Shown: positions 13,701 to 23,158 of the stretch, in pieces
Numbering within the stretch: position 1 is the stretch's first letter
Layout of the letters: each line of letters opens with the position of its first letter
Origin: Gigantopelta aegis
Lineage: Eukaryota > Mollusca > Gastropoda > Neomphalida > Peltospiridae
NCBI RefSeq assembly: GCF_016097555.1
Contig: NC_054702.1
Location: forward strand, 82,736,124 to 82,800,123
Reading direction: 5' to 3'
DNA: 64,000 nucleotides
The notes under the pieces: generated by a model
What the model was told of the DNA's origin: nothing
The model's input: the letters and a program-made list of their open reading frames with translations, nothing else
Databases searched by the model: none
Program-made: the position numbers and the translations under genes

Positions 13701-15615
13701 AGTCTTCCATATGATTGGTAGCATACTAAACTTCACACAAGATGAATTTGAAAAAGTAAGTTACATTTTATCAGAAGCTATATGCTTTTATAAGTATCAC
13801 TTGGTTTTGGTCTCAAAGGCCTACGGCAAAATATAGGTATTATATGTTCAGTGGTGGTAGTCTATCAGCTCGGAGAGTTTTCATTGGATAGTTCTGAAAC
13901 TTAGTATAAATATTCTCGGGGACAGTCTTCACAAACTAATAGAGGGGGATATTTGAATTTGTGAATATTTATTAAATTAAAAAAAGTTTAAATAGAAATT
14001 TAACATTGAAAATTTAAAAAGTATATTTTCTCCTAGAGTTTTGATTGGATAGTTAAAAAACTTGGTACTATGATTCTCTGGTGCAGTTTTGACAAACTAA
14101 TACAATTATTTCAGAATTTTAGAATTTTGTTTAATTTTGTTTAATTTAACTAAAAATTAAAATTAGGTGGTCTTTACAAATTAATTATTTATCTACCACT
14201 GAAAAAACAACAACAATTAAATAGTGGAGCTCTATAGGCCAATATGCCTTTTGTTTTTTTAAAGTTTGATAATACACCTATAAATAGGGTCTCTAACCTT
14301 TGCTGCTGGTTTTCCATACTCCAAGTGTTACAATCCGCATACAAGGAAAGAAGGAAATGTTTTATTTAACAACGCACTCAACACATTTCATTTACGGTTA
14401 TATGGCGTCAGCGATATGGTTAAGGACCACACAGGTATTGAGAGTGGAAACCTGCTGTCGCCACTTCATGGGCTTCTCTTTTCGATTAGCAGCAAGGGAT
14501 CTTTTATATGCATCATTTCACAGACAAGATAGTACATACCACAGCCTTTGTTACTCCAGTTGTGGAGCACTGGCTGGAACGAGAATCTGCATACAACTGA
14601 CATCTGATAACTGATGATTAAATATAATGTGCTGTGGTGTCGTTAAAGAGACCATTCATACTCTTACCATGTTGTTAATGCTGTGTTTTATTTCTCTTGT
14701 GAATAAGATGCATATTTTTGTATAAATGTGTGTCATTTACTTTATATTTTAGGTTGATAGCATTGGCAAACAAGGATGGGTTTCTGGGTTTCTACATTTA
14801 GGAACTGGGTCTGCTCGCACAACTCCACCCACCACACCTGTCCGACAGATTCAAAGTCCGGGTTTCAATCAGGTGGGTTAACACGGATAGTTTCACTTTG
14901 TTTTTTTATTGAATGTGATTTATTCATATTTCAACATAAGAGGGAATCTGTCAGTCATTGAATCAAGTTTAATAATATACAACCACTAAAAATATAAATA
15001 AATTTGTTTGAAATAGTTAGTAAATGAAGTCTTGTGTGATTATGTTTGATCATGTATTTTGTTCCATTTATTTTCATATATTTACTTTTGTTTGACATCC
15101 AATAACTTATATATTTTTTATGATGGGATGTTGTTAAACATACATTCATTCATTCATTCATTCATTCATATATTATCTCAACCAAAAATATAAGTTTACA
15201 TCTGGTTAAGTTTCCTCAAATGCTTATACTTGCCATAACTGAAATCTTCCTCACCTTTCAGTCTTTCTCTCAGCTGTTTGTCAAGTTTTTGGAGAGAGAA
15301 TCGTCTCCACCGCTCCCACCCGTCCGCCTCCCTGCCGAGGACATGGCTCGAGAACTGCAGGAAAAGCACAAAGAGAAGGAAGCCCACAAGCCTGCATTTA
15401 ACCCTTTCACTGCTCCGCGACACGTCTCCATGCCACTGCACGTGGGACACCAAGCGTCCACACCAACGTCACACATTCTCATGGCTAGCGGCACACCATC
15501 GGCTCTGCCACTGTTCCAGCCAATGTCAGAGGAGTCCATAAGTCGGTCGAGTTCTGGTCGATCAACCCCTCAGAATGCCAGTGCAATTCTGAAAGACGTC
15601 TTGGGATCGAGATGA
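1..15615 (+). CDS. TRIP11: TRIP11 / GMAP-210 golgin, C-terminal 982 codons, nine exons (5' partial)
   Basis: Golgi microtubule-associated protein 210 is a cis-Golgi tether. In the known family the C-terminal GRAB domain binds Arf1-GTP and the N-terminus senses curved vesicle membranes. Exons seen here: 1-1716, 2554-2747, 5901-6064, 6955-7058, 7578-7677, 12593-12674, 13641-13755, 14753-14872 and 15262-15615. All junctions are GT-AG and together they give 2949 bases in one frame, ending at TGA 15613. About the first 780 residues are charged heptad coiled coil rich in E, K, Q and L. The GRAB region, around residues 780-835, carries the diagnostic [15 protein letters not shown] and [14 protein letters not shown] Ser/Pro-rich tail follows. 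The start codon and N-terminus lie upstream of the window; frame 1 is open from base 1. The identification rests on the GRAB motif plus coiled-coil architecture and is firm. Confidence 0.93.
1730..2105. repeat. 47-bp minisatellite in TRIP11 intron
   Basis: About eight tandem copies of a 47-base G/A-rich unit containing GGAATCCAAGGGGAAGAGG. The spacing is exactly 47 between starts at 1871, 1918, 1965, 2012 and 2059, with one 39-base unit before them. It begins about 15 bases after the splice donor at 1717. Confidence 0.9.
2106..2553. other. Intron remainder, no feature seen
   Basis: AT-rich intron sequence leading to the acceptor TTACAG at 2548-2553. I see no repeat or gene in it. Confidence 0.6.
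2554..2747 (+). CDS. TRIP11: TRIP11 exon 2 of window
   Basis: Acceptor CAG at 2551-2553; the exon begins ATTGAGAAG (IEKLKDRE...). It ends after two bases of a codon (AG^GTAGTC), completed as Ser by the first base of the exon at 5901. It encodes charged coiled coil. Confidence 0.88.
2861..2970 (+). mobile_element. SINE 3' fragment (tail type A), degraded
   Basis: Diverged match to the 3' part of the type-A SINE: GTGGCAGCAGCGG..., then CCATATAGC, ending ATTAAATAAAACATG. The tRNA head is missing. The 95-bp satellite starts about 20 bases downstream. Confidence 0.75.
2991..5880. repeat. 95-bp intronic satellite, 30 full units plus a partial 31st
   Basis: The unit starts ATCTGTCAGGATTCCTGTAT and ends TAGCATACATACAT. 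Unit starts fall at 2991, 3086, 3181 and so on, exactly every 95 bases to 5841, with no indels in any full copy. Copies differ at a few linked sites: CTTAAC, CTAAAC or ATTAAC; TATT or TATC; CCTCTG or CCGCTG; TACAT or TACAA. The TATT and TATC types alternate in places, which suggests dimer-based spread. The last partial copy is diverged and runs into the TRIP11 acceptor before 5901. Confidence 0.98.
5901..6064 (+). CDS. TRIP11: TRIP11 exon 3 of window
   Basis: Acceptor TTTGACAG at 5893-5900. It encodes [18 protein letters not shown]... coiled coil and ends AAAG^GTGCAG at 6064 in phase 1, completed as Glu at 6955. A small transposon begins about 10 bases beyond the donor. Confidence 0.88.
6074..6240. 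mobile_element. Small hAT-like MITE beside a splice donor
   Basis: Imperfect terminal inverted repeats: AGAGGCAGATCTGG on the left and CTGGATCTGTCACT on the right. A G-run follows the left end and C-rich sequence precedes the right end, a layout seen in 'GGCGGATCCAGG' type MITEs. No clear target-site duplication. Confidence 0.6.
6241..6954. other. Intron, nothing recognised
   Basis: AT-rich TRIP11 intron sequence. It ends in the acceptor TCCTTACAG at 6954. No gene or repeat seen. Confidence 0.55.
6955..7058 (+). CDS. TRIP11: TRIP11 exon 4 of window
   Basis: Acceptor TTACAG at 6954. It encodes [18 protein letters not shown]... coiled coil. Donor CAG^GTAGAT at 7059, phase 0. Confidence 0.87.
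7059..7577. other. Intron, nothing recognised
   Basis: AT-rich intron with an A-rich run near 7350. No gene or repeat seen. Confidence 0.5.
7578..7677 (+). CDS. TRIP11: TRIP11 exon 5 of window
   Basis: Acceptor TTAACAG at 7577. It encodes [20 protein letters not shown]..., ending GAAG^GTAGGT in phase 1. It joins in frame to the exon at 12593 as ...LKEE-VLLRES, as in the family. Confidence 0.88.
9919..9977. repeat. Imperfect hairpin, related to the one at 10361
   Basis: The arm CTAATATCAGCTGGTAATCC pairs with the reverse of GGATTTCGGTTGATATTGGG around a short loop. The same core TCAGCTGGTAAT recurs at 10361-10424. Confidence 0.6.
10361..10424. repeat. Imperfect hairpin
   Basis: TAATCTCAGCTGGTAATTCT pairs with ACTAGCCGAGATTA. 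It is similar in sequence to the hairpin at 9919, so both are probably the same foldback family or two ends of one element. Confidence 0.55.
10493..10762. repeat. Minisatellite around GTGTATGATGGGAATGGATT
   Basis: About eight imperfect tandem units of roughly 27-37 bases, each containing GATGGGAATGGATTTT and then TGTCTTGGTGTA or a shortened form. It decays toward the 3' side. Confidence 0.8.
11586..11850 (+). mobile_element. SINE, diverged, near full length
   Basis: tRNA-like head from 11590 (GGGATGTAGCTTAATGGTAG with a B-box-like region near 11637), then CCTACGACTGATACATCAAT..., TATATAAAAGATCC and GACAGTGGGTTTCC. The tail ends GTTAAATAAATAG (type A). Old copy. Confidence 0.75.
12593..12674 (+). 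CDS. TRIP11: TRIP11 exon 6 of window (start of GRAB region)
   Basis: Acceptor TTTTCAG at 12592. It encodes [18 protein letters not shown]... to KIDK and ends ACAA^GTAAGT in phase 2. This matches the conserved segment just before the GRAB domain. Confidence 0.92.
12757..13160 (+). repeat. Unnamed interspersed repeat, copy 1
   Basis: Shares GATTGGCTGTTCCTAGGTGA, GATCAAAACTGATTACACTG, CAATGGCTGTAAAT and ATGAGTGGCTGTTAGATA, in the same order, with 29672-30045. The same order occurs in reverse complement at 26690-27058. No coding potential. Confidence 0.6.
13347..13504. mobile_element. hAT-like MITE with 8-bp target duplication
   Basis: Inverted ends CAGGGAACATTTTGTT (13351) and AACAAAATGTTCCCTG (ends 13503). 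The 8-mer TGCTTAGA occurs at 13339-13346 and again at 13505-13512. Related, more degraded copies lie at 28838 and 48206. Confidence 0.8.
13641..13755 (+). CDS. TRIP11: TRIP11 exon 7 of window (GRAB domain)
   Basis: Acceptor TTTACAG at 13640. It encodes [19 protein letters not shown]..., the GRIP-related Arf-binding core. Donor AAA^GTAAGT at 13756, phase 0. Confidence 0.94.
13756..14344. other. Intron, nothing recognised
   Basis: AT-rich. Two diverged direct segments of about 100 bases occur (TTTTCATTGGATAGTTCTGAAACTT near 13880 and TTTTGATTGGATAGTTAAAA near 14039). No gene. Confidence 0.45.
14345..14587 (-). mobile_element. SINE type A, 5'-truncated, reverse orientation
   Basis: Reverse complement of the A tail (ATGTTTTATTTAACAACGCA) and of the body to GGCTGGAACGAGAA; the tRNA head is missing. 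Short direct repeat GCATACAA on both sides (near 14337 and 14589). Confidence 0.88.
14594..14650 (+). mobile_element. SINE tail type B fragment
   Basis: CTGACATCTGATAACTGATG...GTGGTGTCGTTAAA matches the 3' end of the type-B SINE, forward strand, directly beside the reverse type-A SINE. Confidence 0.6.
14753..14872 (+). CDS. TRIP11: TRIP11 exon 8 of window
   Basis: Acceptor TATTTTAG at 14752. It encodes [19 protein letters not shown]..., following the GRAB domain, then a Thr/Pro-rich linker. Donor CAG^GTGGGT at 14873, phase 0. Confidence 0.9.
15090..15168 (+). mobile_element. SINE/LINE tail type D with (ATTC)n
   Basis: TTTGACATCCAATAACTTAT...GTTGTTAAACATAC followed by about six ATTC units. 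It resembles the region at 45470-45560 and the reverse copy at 41517. A 3' end only, in the last TRIP11 intron. Confidence 0.65.
15262..15615 (+). CDS. TRIP11: TRIP11 last exon, stop TGA
   Basis: Acceptor CTTTCAG at 15261. It encodes [20 protein letters not shown]..., a Ser/Pro-rich low-complexity tail ending LKDVLGSR and TGA at 15613-15615. More GC-rich than its surroundings. Confidence 0.93.
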   Translation, partial: SFSQLFVKFLERESSPPLPPVRLPAEDMARELQEKHKEKEAHKPAFNPFTAPRHVSMPLHVGHQASTPTSHILMASGTPSALPLFQPMSEESISRSSSGRSTPQNASAILKDVLGSR

Positions 15616-17600
15616 TGACCCATGAATCAGTCTTTATTTATGCAAAAATAAATAAACTATATTCAAAATTTAATGTACAGTTGTCTCTGTTTTAGACCAG
15701 ATTCAAGGGTGTCTGACAAAATGAACTTGGGTACACTGCGTCTCATTAGACAAACAATTATTTAAGCTGTTGCCACTGAATGGGACTATATGATCATGCC
15801 AGGTTACACAAAAATCTGGTTTACACAGGTGCTGGTTTGGACAGGGTGCACTGTATTTGAAATGTAATGCATTTTAATGTACATTATTGTAAATAGCAGA
15901 GTATCTGGGTATGCATGGGTATAAAAGTTCACTTCTTTATGCAATAATGGATTGTGGCATATAGCAATGGTGGATACAGGCAAACCTTCAATGAAAAAAA
16001 AACCCTTGTTTTACACCTGGCTGTAAAGGGCATTTGAGATTTATTTGTTTGACAGCTGTTTTTAAAATACAAAAAGATGTTTACTCATATAGTCTAGTTT
16101 TTTGGGGTACTTTATGGACAGTTTGATGTTACATGGTAATGTAAGTGAACTAAAGTACTATTTATTTATTGAGTAACTTATTTCAGGGATTGATGGTATA
16201 TTTAATGTGTCGGTGATCATGTTGATCCATGTCTTTTTGTCAAAAAATATAAAGGTTTAGCATGGTAAATTGTATATTGTGGAATACATTATGATGGCAG
16301 TTTGATAGTTGGACAATTGCTGTATATATTTGGATAACCGGTTTATTTATTGAAACTTAAGCTGTTCACTTATTGTTTTAATTCCAAGTTTAATAATATA
16401 TACCATAAGTTACTGTGTATAAGCTTTTCAATAAGTTTTCAATATTCAAACGTCAACATGGTGACAACGAATTTCCAAATTGATTTTAAAAAATATATTG
16501 TACAGATATTTATGTAATAATCATAATATACCAAATATTACATTTATATTAAACTTGTAACTGTGACTGCTTGATATTTTGTATGGCCTTCACTTTCAAA
16601 AGAATTATTGACATTGTAGTAATTTATATTTAACAAAATCGTAGAACGACATCTGTCAGTTATATTTAATTAAACAAGAAACAATTCAAATTTTCAAATG
16701 TTTTACCAAAATGATACCCAGAAGACTTACCTTTTTTGGATTTTAAATTGGCTCAAAAAATCTTGATGTAAAACATTGCAAGAAACACAAAAATGTTTGT
16801 TAAAAGAATTCTTGAGACATCAAAATTGAGGATTCAATCACATTACATATAACACAATAAAAAGTTTGAGAATCAGTTTAGAGTGTTTCAGCCAGAGGTG
16901 GTGGTACTGGTATCTTGAATAACATCTCTCTGCTATGGGCAAGACTGTAATCCAGTACTAGTTGTCCTTAAAACTTAACATCCACTACATCATGGTGCCA
17001 TCAAAATGAGTGCCTTGCCTTGAGGACAGCTTGATGGGCCTACATTTGACATGTCCATTACCAATCCTGTGAATTTGGTGCTGGTCAACATGGTTGCTAT
17101 TAAAACATTCAGACATGTTTCATTACAATCCTTGATAAGAATAAATTTGAATAGTTTTTATATGTGGATAAAATAGAATCATCAGTGGTCATGGTAAAGC
17201 ATTGCAGTCACAGAGTAAAACTATGTCAAACATTGGACAAAGGAATTTACTGTACCAACTGTAATCATGTTCTATTTGTAAATTTATGTTAAAAGAACTG
17301 GCAGCCATTTTATGAAATGTTCATGTTTGGTATTGTACTGTTTATGTCTCATTATCTTAGGTTTTAATTATTAAGATAGCACATGTGTACAATTAGTTGC
17401 AATATTGATGTTGTTTGGTGCCCTATAAACCATCGTTTCTGTATTTAAAACAAATGTATATAGCATGTGTTTTTGCCAAAATATGGCTACCAAATTGAGG
17501 GTTACAGCAGTTTAAACCAGTCCATCATAACTATCATATTTGTGATTATTGGGTGAATGTTTGAAATTTGTTAAATAAATATTATTTTACAATCATACAA
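15616..17600 (+). other. TRIP11 3' UTR and candidate poly(A) signals
   Basis: AATAAA occurs at 15647-15652 and 15651-15656, only about 35 bases after the stop, and again at 17574-17579. Short and roughly 2-kb 3' UTRs are both possible. No other gene is visible. A CTAC/CATC-containing unique stretch at 16880-17130 has no recognisable homology. Confidence 0.5.
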
Positions 17601-17639
17601 GTATCGTCTTATTTATTAAACAGTATTGTCTTTTGGCCT

Positions 17640-17815
17640 GCCTTCTTCCGATACATCCAGCTAGTGCACCATGACCGATACATTAAAGGCTGTGGTATGT
17701 GCTATCCTGTCTGTGGGATTGTGCATATAAAAGATCCCTTGCTGCTAATCGAAGAGTAGCCCATGAAGTAAAATGTGTTGAATGCATTGTTAAATAAAAC
17801 ATTTCTTTCTTTTGA
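17640..17815 (+). mobile_element. SINE type A, 5'-truncated
   Basis: Begins in the body (CCAGCTAGTGCACCATGACC), continues TATAAAAGATCCCTTGCTGC and ends GTTAAATAAAACATTTCTTT. Part of the region before the tail is deleted. Confidence 0.85.
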
Positions 17816-17849
17816 TACATGAACTTCGAAATGTGTAATGGATAATGTA

Positions 17850-17925
17850 CGAGGTGGTGTAGATTCATGAAAAATAATTCATAAACCATGTTTGAGCAAG
17901 TTGATTCTTTTTCATGAATCTACAC
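17850..17925. repeat. Foldback repeat
   Basis: GTGTAGATTCATGAAAAATA and its reverse complement, near TTTTCATGAATCTACAC at about 17906-17924, with a loop of about 30 bases. No duplication seen. Confidence 0.6.
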
Positions 17926-18252
17926 AGTGCATATTTTCCAACTTAATACATTATTCATTATAAAAACATGCGACTGCTATTAACTTCCTATTTTATCTTT
18001 TTTTTAATGAAAATATTGGTTAAAATGGTGAAGAATATTTTCAAAACTAATAACCTAAGAACTAATGGATACTTTCGAACCAAACCTGAATGATGTGGTC
18101 AGTAAATTGTCAGCAGTGGATGGCAGGTATTAATTGTGATGCACGTGTTAAACGTAATCTCAAATTTCCTATTTATTTTCTGACAATTTCACCAAAATAT
18201 ATTACTATCACTAGTATCGGGTTTAAATTACATGTTTATTTGATGGTGCAAA

Positions 18253-18340
18253 TGTTTGGCCTCGTGGGTTAAAGCATTGTACTTGTTTAGAATGTACAAG
18301 TTCTGTCAATAATGGGTTCGAATCCCTGACATGAACATGT
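18253..18340 (+). mobile_element. tRNA-like SINE head fragment
   Basis: An A-box-like TGGCCTCGTGGG, then a B box GGTTCGAATCC at about 18314. No paired acceptor stem, so it is a tRNA-derived repeat, not a tRNA gene. Confidence 0.5.
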
Positions 18341-18484
18341 AAAAAGTTCAAATTGCATTGTTTCTCAAGGGTTGATTCTTGAAAAATAATCTACAGTACA
18401 CCTAGAACAATAGTGTAACATTGTTGATATGTGAGAGAAATTAGGTGAAAAAACCCCAACAAAACACCATTTGCAAACATAGAC

Positions 18485-18490
18485 TTTATT
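18485..18490 (-). promoter_or_regulatory. Candidate poly(A) signal of the LRR gene
   Basis: On the - strand AATAAA is followed by TATGTTTGC and then the GT-rich GGTGTTTTGTTGGGG, a good downstream element. It is the best 3' end I can see for the - strand gene whose stop is at 22830, implying a 3' UTR of about 4.3 kb. Confidence 0.45.
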
Positions 18491-19018
18491 GCAGAATAGC
18501 CATACAAAAATGTAATGATTTCAAAATGGATAAATGAACAGTATCAATACATCCATTTAAACAAACAAAAGTGGAATATCGGTTTTAACTTTTACCATTA
18601 ATATCAACAGGCTTTTTTATGAAACGCTCATGTAAAACATGTTGCAGGTACACACTTTCTCACAGACTAAATGAACTAAACACATTGTAAAACATTACAA
18701 AAATAACTTGAACAGTGTTTAAACAATTCATGAGATGCTGCTTACAGTTTGAAGCAATCCCACATTCTGAATTATGACTACAGTAAACCATACACAAACG
18801 AGAATCAGAACTATAATCTAGCCTTTACAACTGCTCACTGCTGTAACAATAATGTATTGCATATATCTGACATTATACATATATTGCATTATTTAAAACT
18901 ATAAATTTAAGATGTGTACAAAATGCCCACATCTGTAGTAAATTATGACTTTCATTATGTGTATGTTTAAGTAGTCCATGATGTACAAATATAAATAAGT
19001 ATCTGACTAATATAGAGG

Positions 19019-19104
19019 CCGTGGGCCTTAGCCCAGTGGGAAGGGCTAGCTTTATGCACGGTCGATTTGGGATCGATCCCCGTCAGTGGGCCCATTGGGC
19101 TATT
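19019..19104 (+). mobile_element. SINE tRNA-like head only
   Basis: TAGCCCAGTGGGAAGGGCTA (A box), then GGGATCGATCC (B box) and CCCATTGGGCTATT. The copy stops there, lacking the body and tail. Confidence 0.75.
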
Positions 19105-19169
19105 GAAGTTATCAACATCTTTATAGAATTTTATGATAAAAATATTATATATTAAAATATTTATTATAG

Positions 19170-19322
19170 GACTCCATCATATGCTGTCATGTGGAATAGA
19201 AACGTACACACAAGGTGGTGGAAATGTCAACCTAGGATGAGGCTTGCCAAGTCCCAAAGTTTAAAATTTTCACCACTGAGGGTATACTGTTTCTATCTCA
19301 AATGACCGCATATGATGGAGTC
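19170..19322. mobile_element. 153-bp foldback MITE
   Basis: GACTCCATCATATGCTGTCA at the left pairs with TGACCGCATATGATGGAGTC at the right. Pairing continues inward (GAAACGTAC with GTATACTGTTTC, GGTGGTGGAAAT with ATTTTCACCACT), so nearly the whole element can fold. Confidence 0.75.
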
Positions 19323-20251
19323 TTTTTCTCTCAACCATTCAGTAAATAAACTATTATTTTACACGAACAGACCAAGATGGCTGAAAAAGTAACTTTTTTA
19401 TTTCACCATTTTATCATAAATAAACTACATTATCGTATTTGCCATGATGTTTGTTTCATGTTTTAAAAGTAATTTAACACTATAAATTAACAAGGTAGCT
19501 TTTATAAATGAAGGTTTTAGTAACAAAATATTGTGTTAAAATTGTTGTCTGATAACCTCACATCACCATCAAAATTCTTATATAGCTTTCTTTCATGGGA
19601 TAGTTCTGTCCCATATACCCGATGATGAGAGAATATCTTTTCTTACATGTTATGAGTGCTATATTACAAGTAACAAATGAGCTATTTTATTAAATCTGAT
19701 TTTACAAATATGGGTAAATCAACATATTAATGTTAATTTTATTCAAACCAATACTTTGAGAAGCAGTGTCCAGCAGATTTGTCAGGACAGAAGTTCTTAA
19801 CAAGACACAAAATAGCTACTTAGTTTTGTGTACTGAAATAACATTTGACTTTTATCTAATATTTTTAGTTGTTATTCCAAATCTAGTTTTAAATGCATAT
19901 GATTTAAACATTTTTTATATTCAAACTGTAAACAATACATAGAGGTATTTTGATAAATCAAGGTAAAAGTTATAACAACTAAAAAACACTCGACTACAAT
20001 TGAAAATGATCAAAATCAGAAACAGATCATAATGATGAAATATTTGTTAACTGCTTGAAATGACTCTGTTGTAACGTAACATATTTATAGTGAACTTTAC
20101 AAAAGTAAAACATCACTAATTGTTTGGATCTGCTTTTTATTGCTTTTACTTTTTTTCATGAGGTAATGGATGGGTCAACCTAGGTGGGTAAAATGATAAA
20201 GCAATTTATTTTACAAATATCTACAATAAATGATCATGTAAGTATGATTGA

Positions 20252-20283
20252 GGTGGGGGGTGGGGGGGGGGGGGGGGGGGGTC
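20252..20283. repeat. G-tract
   Basis: About 30 bases, nearly all G, interrupted by single T. Likely slippage-prone, and length may be uncertain in the assembly. Confidence 0.9.
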
Positions 20284-20778
20284 AGGTAATGTTGAAAAAC
20301 CAAGACACAAAGCAACTGGTATTTACATACCCACTTGTATGCCAAAATACTTCCTGTACACTAAAATAAAATTTAATTTGAGGAAGTTATCGAATAAGTA
20401 AAACATCAGGTTTTGACACAATAAAGTGGGAAAAAAACAAAAAATTGAAAAGAGTTTTGTCTAATCGAAACAGTTCATCAAAGTGAGCAGACATCAGTCA
20501 TTTGAGATCTTTTTTTTATGACATCATTCTGACACAACCCAGTCAATATTTACACACTCAAAACATTCACACAATAAACGTGACATATACAATTGCACAT
20601 GTATTCACAATCTGTACAGCAAATATCAACAGACTTTCAAATATCACAGTGTATGGAACTAGCTACTGGTAATTTCATTAATCATTGATGAAAATGGAGC
20701 AAGACAAAAGCTTTCACAGTATATTATGAACATATAGTTTAGAAAATAGCATCCACAACAGTATATACATAAAGATCT

Positions 20779-20894
20779 GGGCCCTGTTTTACAAAGTGAT
20801 CTTAGTGCTACGATCACCTTAAGTGTTTAAGACTATAAGGTAGTTATGCACTTACGGTTTCTTGGTGCTAAGACCATTTTGTAAAATGGGGCCC
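20779..20894. mobile_element. 116-bp foldback MITE with GGGCCC ends
   Basis: GGGCCCTGTTTTACAAAGTG at the left mirrors TTTTGTAAAATGGGGCCC at the right, with CTTAGTGCTA and GGTGCTAAGA inside. Similar starts occur at 54475 and about 32500, and a related hairpin at 32806. Confidence 0.75.
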
Positions 20895-21086
20895 TAATGC
20901 AATGTTTTACGTCAAAGTTCAGAACAATCTTACTTCAGTTTGTATATTTCAAAACAAATCGCTATAATTCACACTGTATCTGAGTAGTTTGGTAGAGTAA
21001 AGTGGTCAGGCTTGGAAGGTCTGCCTTAAAAAGACAGTTTACTTAGCCAAGGGCCAATCATACTGTAACACAGCTTCACACACATC

Positions 21087-21170
21087 TTCGCAAGCCAAGC
21101 TACCATTCCATACAGTATACTTCATTTTGTAATGTCGTATACTGTATGGAATCATACGGTGGCTTGCGAA
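21087..21170. repeat. Foldback, 34-base arms
   Basis: The left arm starts TTCGCAAGCCAAGCTACC and ends CATACAGTATAC (21120). The right arm is 21137-21170, starting GTATACTGTATGG and ending GGCTTGCGAA. Five mismatches and a 16-base loop. Confidence 0.75.
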
Positions 21171-21380
21171 AATGCTTTACACAATGAATGATGGGAATGG
21201 GAACTCTAATTACGTGCCCAATAAAGGTTCAGGCATGCCTACCACGGGTCCAGCCTATGACATAGCCAGTGGGTGGTTCCGGGGCAGGAAGGGGTGGGGG
21301 ATCAATGAATGATGATTATATCCAGGACACAATGACCATATTACCCCTTTGTTAATTTGGTTTCTAATTTTAAGCCTCCC

Positions 21381-21711
21381 GCACACAAGATCGAGCTATC
21401 AACTGAGCAAAAGGTTATTTGAGACTTTCTGCTCACCTGTTAGAATTTCACTGCACACAATATGCTAAGTGCTGAACTAGTTGGCTTATGACTGTCACAA
21501 CGACATCACACAATTTTCATGTTTCCATTTATCAGGTGAAAAATTTACCTCAGCTGACAGATAATGTAGCCTGCAAAAGGTGCTATTTTGGCCAAAAATA
21601 TCAAACATGAGAGATACTTTCTGCATGACCACATGAGGAGAAAAACTCAGCAAAATCACCTTCACATAAAGTCTCAAATCACTTTTTGCTCAGCTGATAG
21701 CTCTCGTGTGC
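21381..21711. mobile_element. TIR-bounded non-autonomous DNA element, about 330 bp
   Basis: GCACACAAGATCGAGCTATC at the left and GATAGCTCTCGTGTGC at the right are inverted. Pairing continues over about 45 bases (CTGAGCAAAAGG and TTGAGACTT, matched by AAGTCTCAA and TTTTTGCTCAG). No clear target duplication. Confidence 0.65.
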
Positions 21712-22829
21712 AATTATATGGAAGACGATTTACCTTATATAACCCAGAGTTTTTTCCTATAATTTAATTATATGTTTATCGATCAATCCACTGCTACAAA
21801 AATTTTATTACCGCAATTATTTTCAAAGTTTGTAATGTAAGTACAGTTATTTATATGGACATACCTATAAAACAATAATAATAGTGAATAATGAGCAATA
21901 CATATATTCAGTATTGATCATTATAAAAACAAAGCACTAAAACCAAATCATTTTAAGGATTAGATCTTTCAAACAGTATTATCTGTTCGAACTGGTAATT
22001 AACAGATTACTAGTCCTTCTACTATTTTGGTAGTAATTGGAGGGAGGGCTGAGTAGAGAGTGCATAATTACACAACTGTAACTGATTAATGAAATGTTGA
22101 CTACAAAATTACACTGATGGACCTCAAAATGCAATACATTTTCACTTGGAGCTGTTCCATGTTGTAGTCCAAGGCAGACCCAATTCAAATTGAAAAACCC
22201 AACCCATTTTCAACATCCGATTCAAACTATTTTATGTTGCAGAGGCCACATGCAAAAAGTGGAAGACACCTGCAGTAAAATCAAACTGTACCCAAGTTCG
22301 GCAAATATTTCAAGTGCTTTGTGTCAATAATTTTAGTTTGTCTAAATAGAAAAGTTATATTTTTTATTTACAAATTGGGAAAACAATTATCCTGGCATAA
22401 ATAAAATGTCACCTGCTCATCAAGTGTAAAAAAAAAAAAAAATCTTCTTTTTTTTCAATTCTACAAAACAGATCTCAAACTAGAAGACAAATCTAGTAAA
22501 CTAGTAATGAAATACAGAGTTTAACAGGATAAATTAATCAAGAAAACATAACTTCAAACTTCATGAGTAGATGACATTTTTCACCATGTGTAAGCATAGC
22601 TGTTTTATTTATATATTGTCAAATGTTATTACAACCTGCATTATAAATAGCATATATTTGTCATTTGCAAAATAGTTGGGGTTTTTTTTAAATGTCAAGC
22701 CAAACTGAAATTACTGACTAAAAACACTTAAAATATTGGCAGGAATGGGGTACAGTTCTATTTATTATGTATAAGAGTCCCAACTATGAAAATAGGCACT
22801 GTGTAATGCTGGAGAGATCATATCCTATA

Positions 22830-23158
22830 CTATGACACAACACAAACACACCTGGTGCTGTGTTTTTTCTTGGGAGTGTTTTGCGCACTGGATTCATCAA
22901 GATGCTGACTTGGGGGTTGACACTCGTCGTACATTGTCTTTGCACCACAGGGTAACCGTGTCCGATGGGAGTGGAAGTGTAGCTGACATTCATTTACATA
23001 TTCATCATACTTTTCATCCAGTTTCATTGCCGCTGCAATCTGTTCCTTCCTAGCAGGAACTTCCAGTTTCTCGGCACATTCTTTTGAGCATGCCCAGTGT
23101 TGAAATGGAACACATGTGTTTCCGAGATAAGGATTTTTGAAGGTAATCACTTTGTAAC
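22830..23158 (-). CDS. LRR protein last exon
   Basis: Acceptor CTATCAG on the - strand at 23159. With the preceding exon it reads HG-YKVITFKNPYLGNTCVP, then ACSKEC, and ends CVCVVS and TAG at 22830-22832. Confidence 0.8.

Larger units (their letters stand above)
18491..22829 (-). other. Presumed 3' UTR/intergenic region with foldback elements
   Basis: No open frame of note. It contains a SINE head (19019), foldbacks (19170, 20779, 21087), a TIR element (21381) and a G-tract (20252-20283). It may be the long 3' UTR of the LRR gene; that is inference. Confidence 0.4.

Noticed and set aside
14300-14614. 104-codon open frame
   Set aside because: Entirely SINE sequence; similar frames recur wherever the SINE does (for example 37758-37952 and 48723-49133).
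15196-15541. Alternative frames over the last TRIP11 exon
   Set aside because: The TRIP11 frame joins all upstream exons in phase; the others do not.
19019-19104. tRNA gene
   Set aside because: A and B boxes are present but no acceptor-stem pairing, and the same sequence heads SINEs elsewhere in the window.
22832-23053. + strand 73-codon frame
   Set aside because: Antisense of the last LRR exon.
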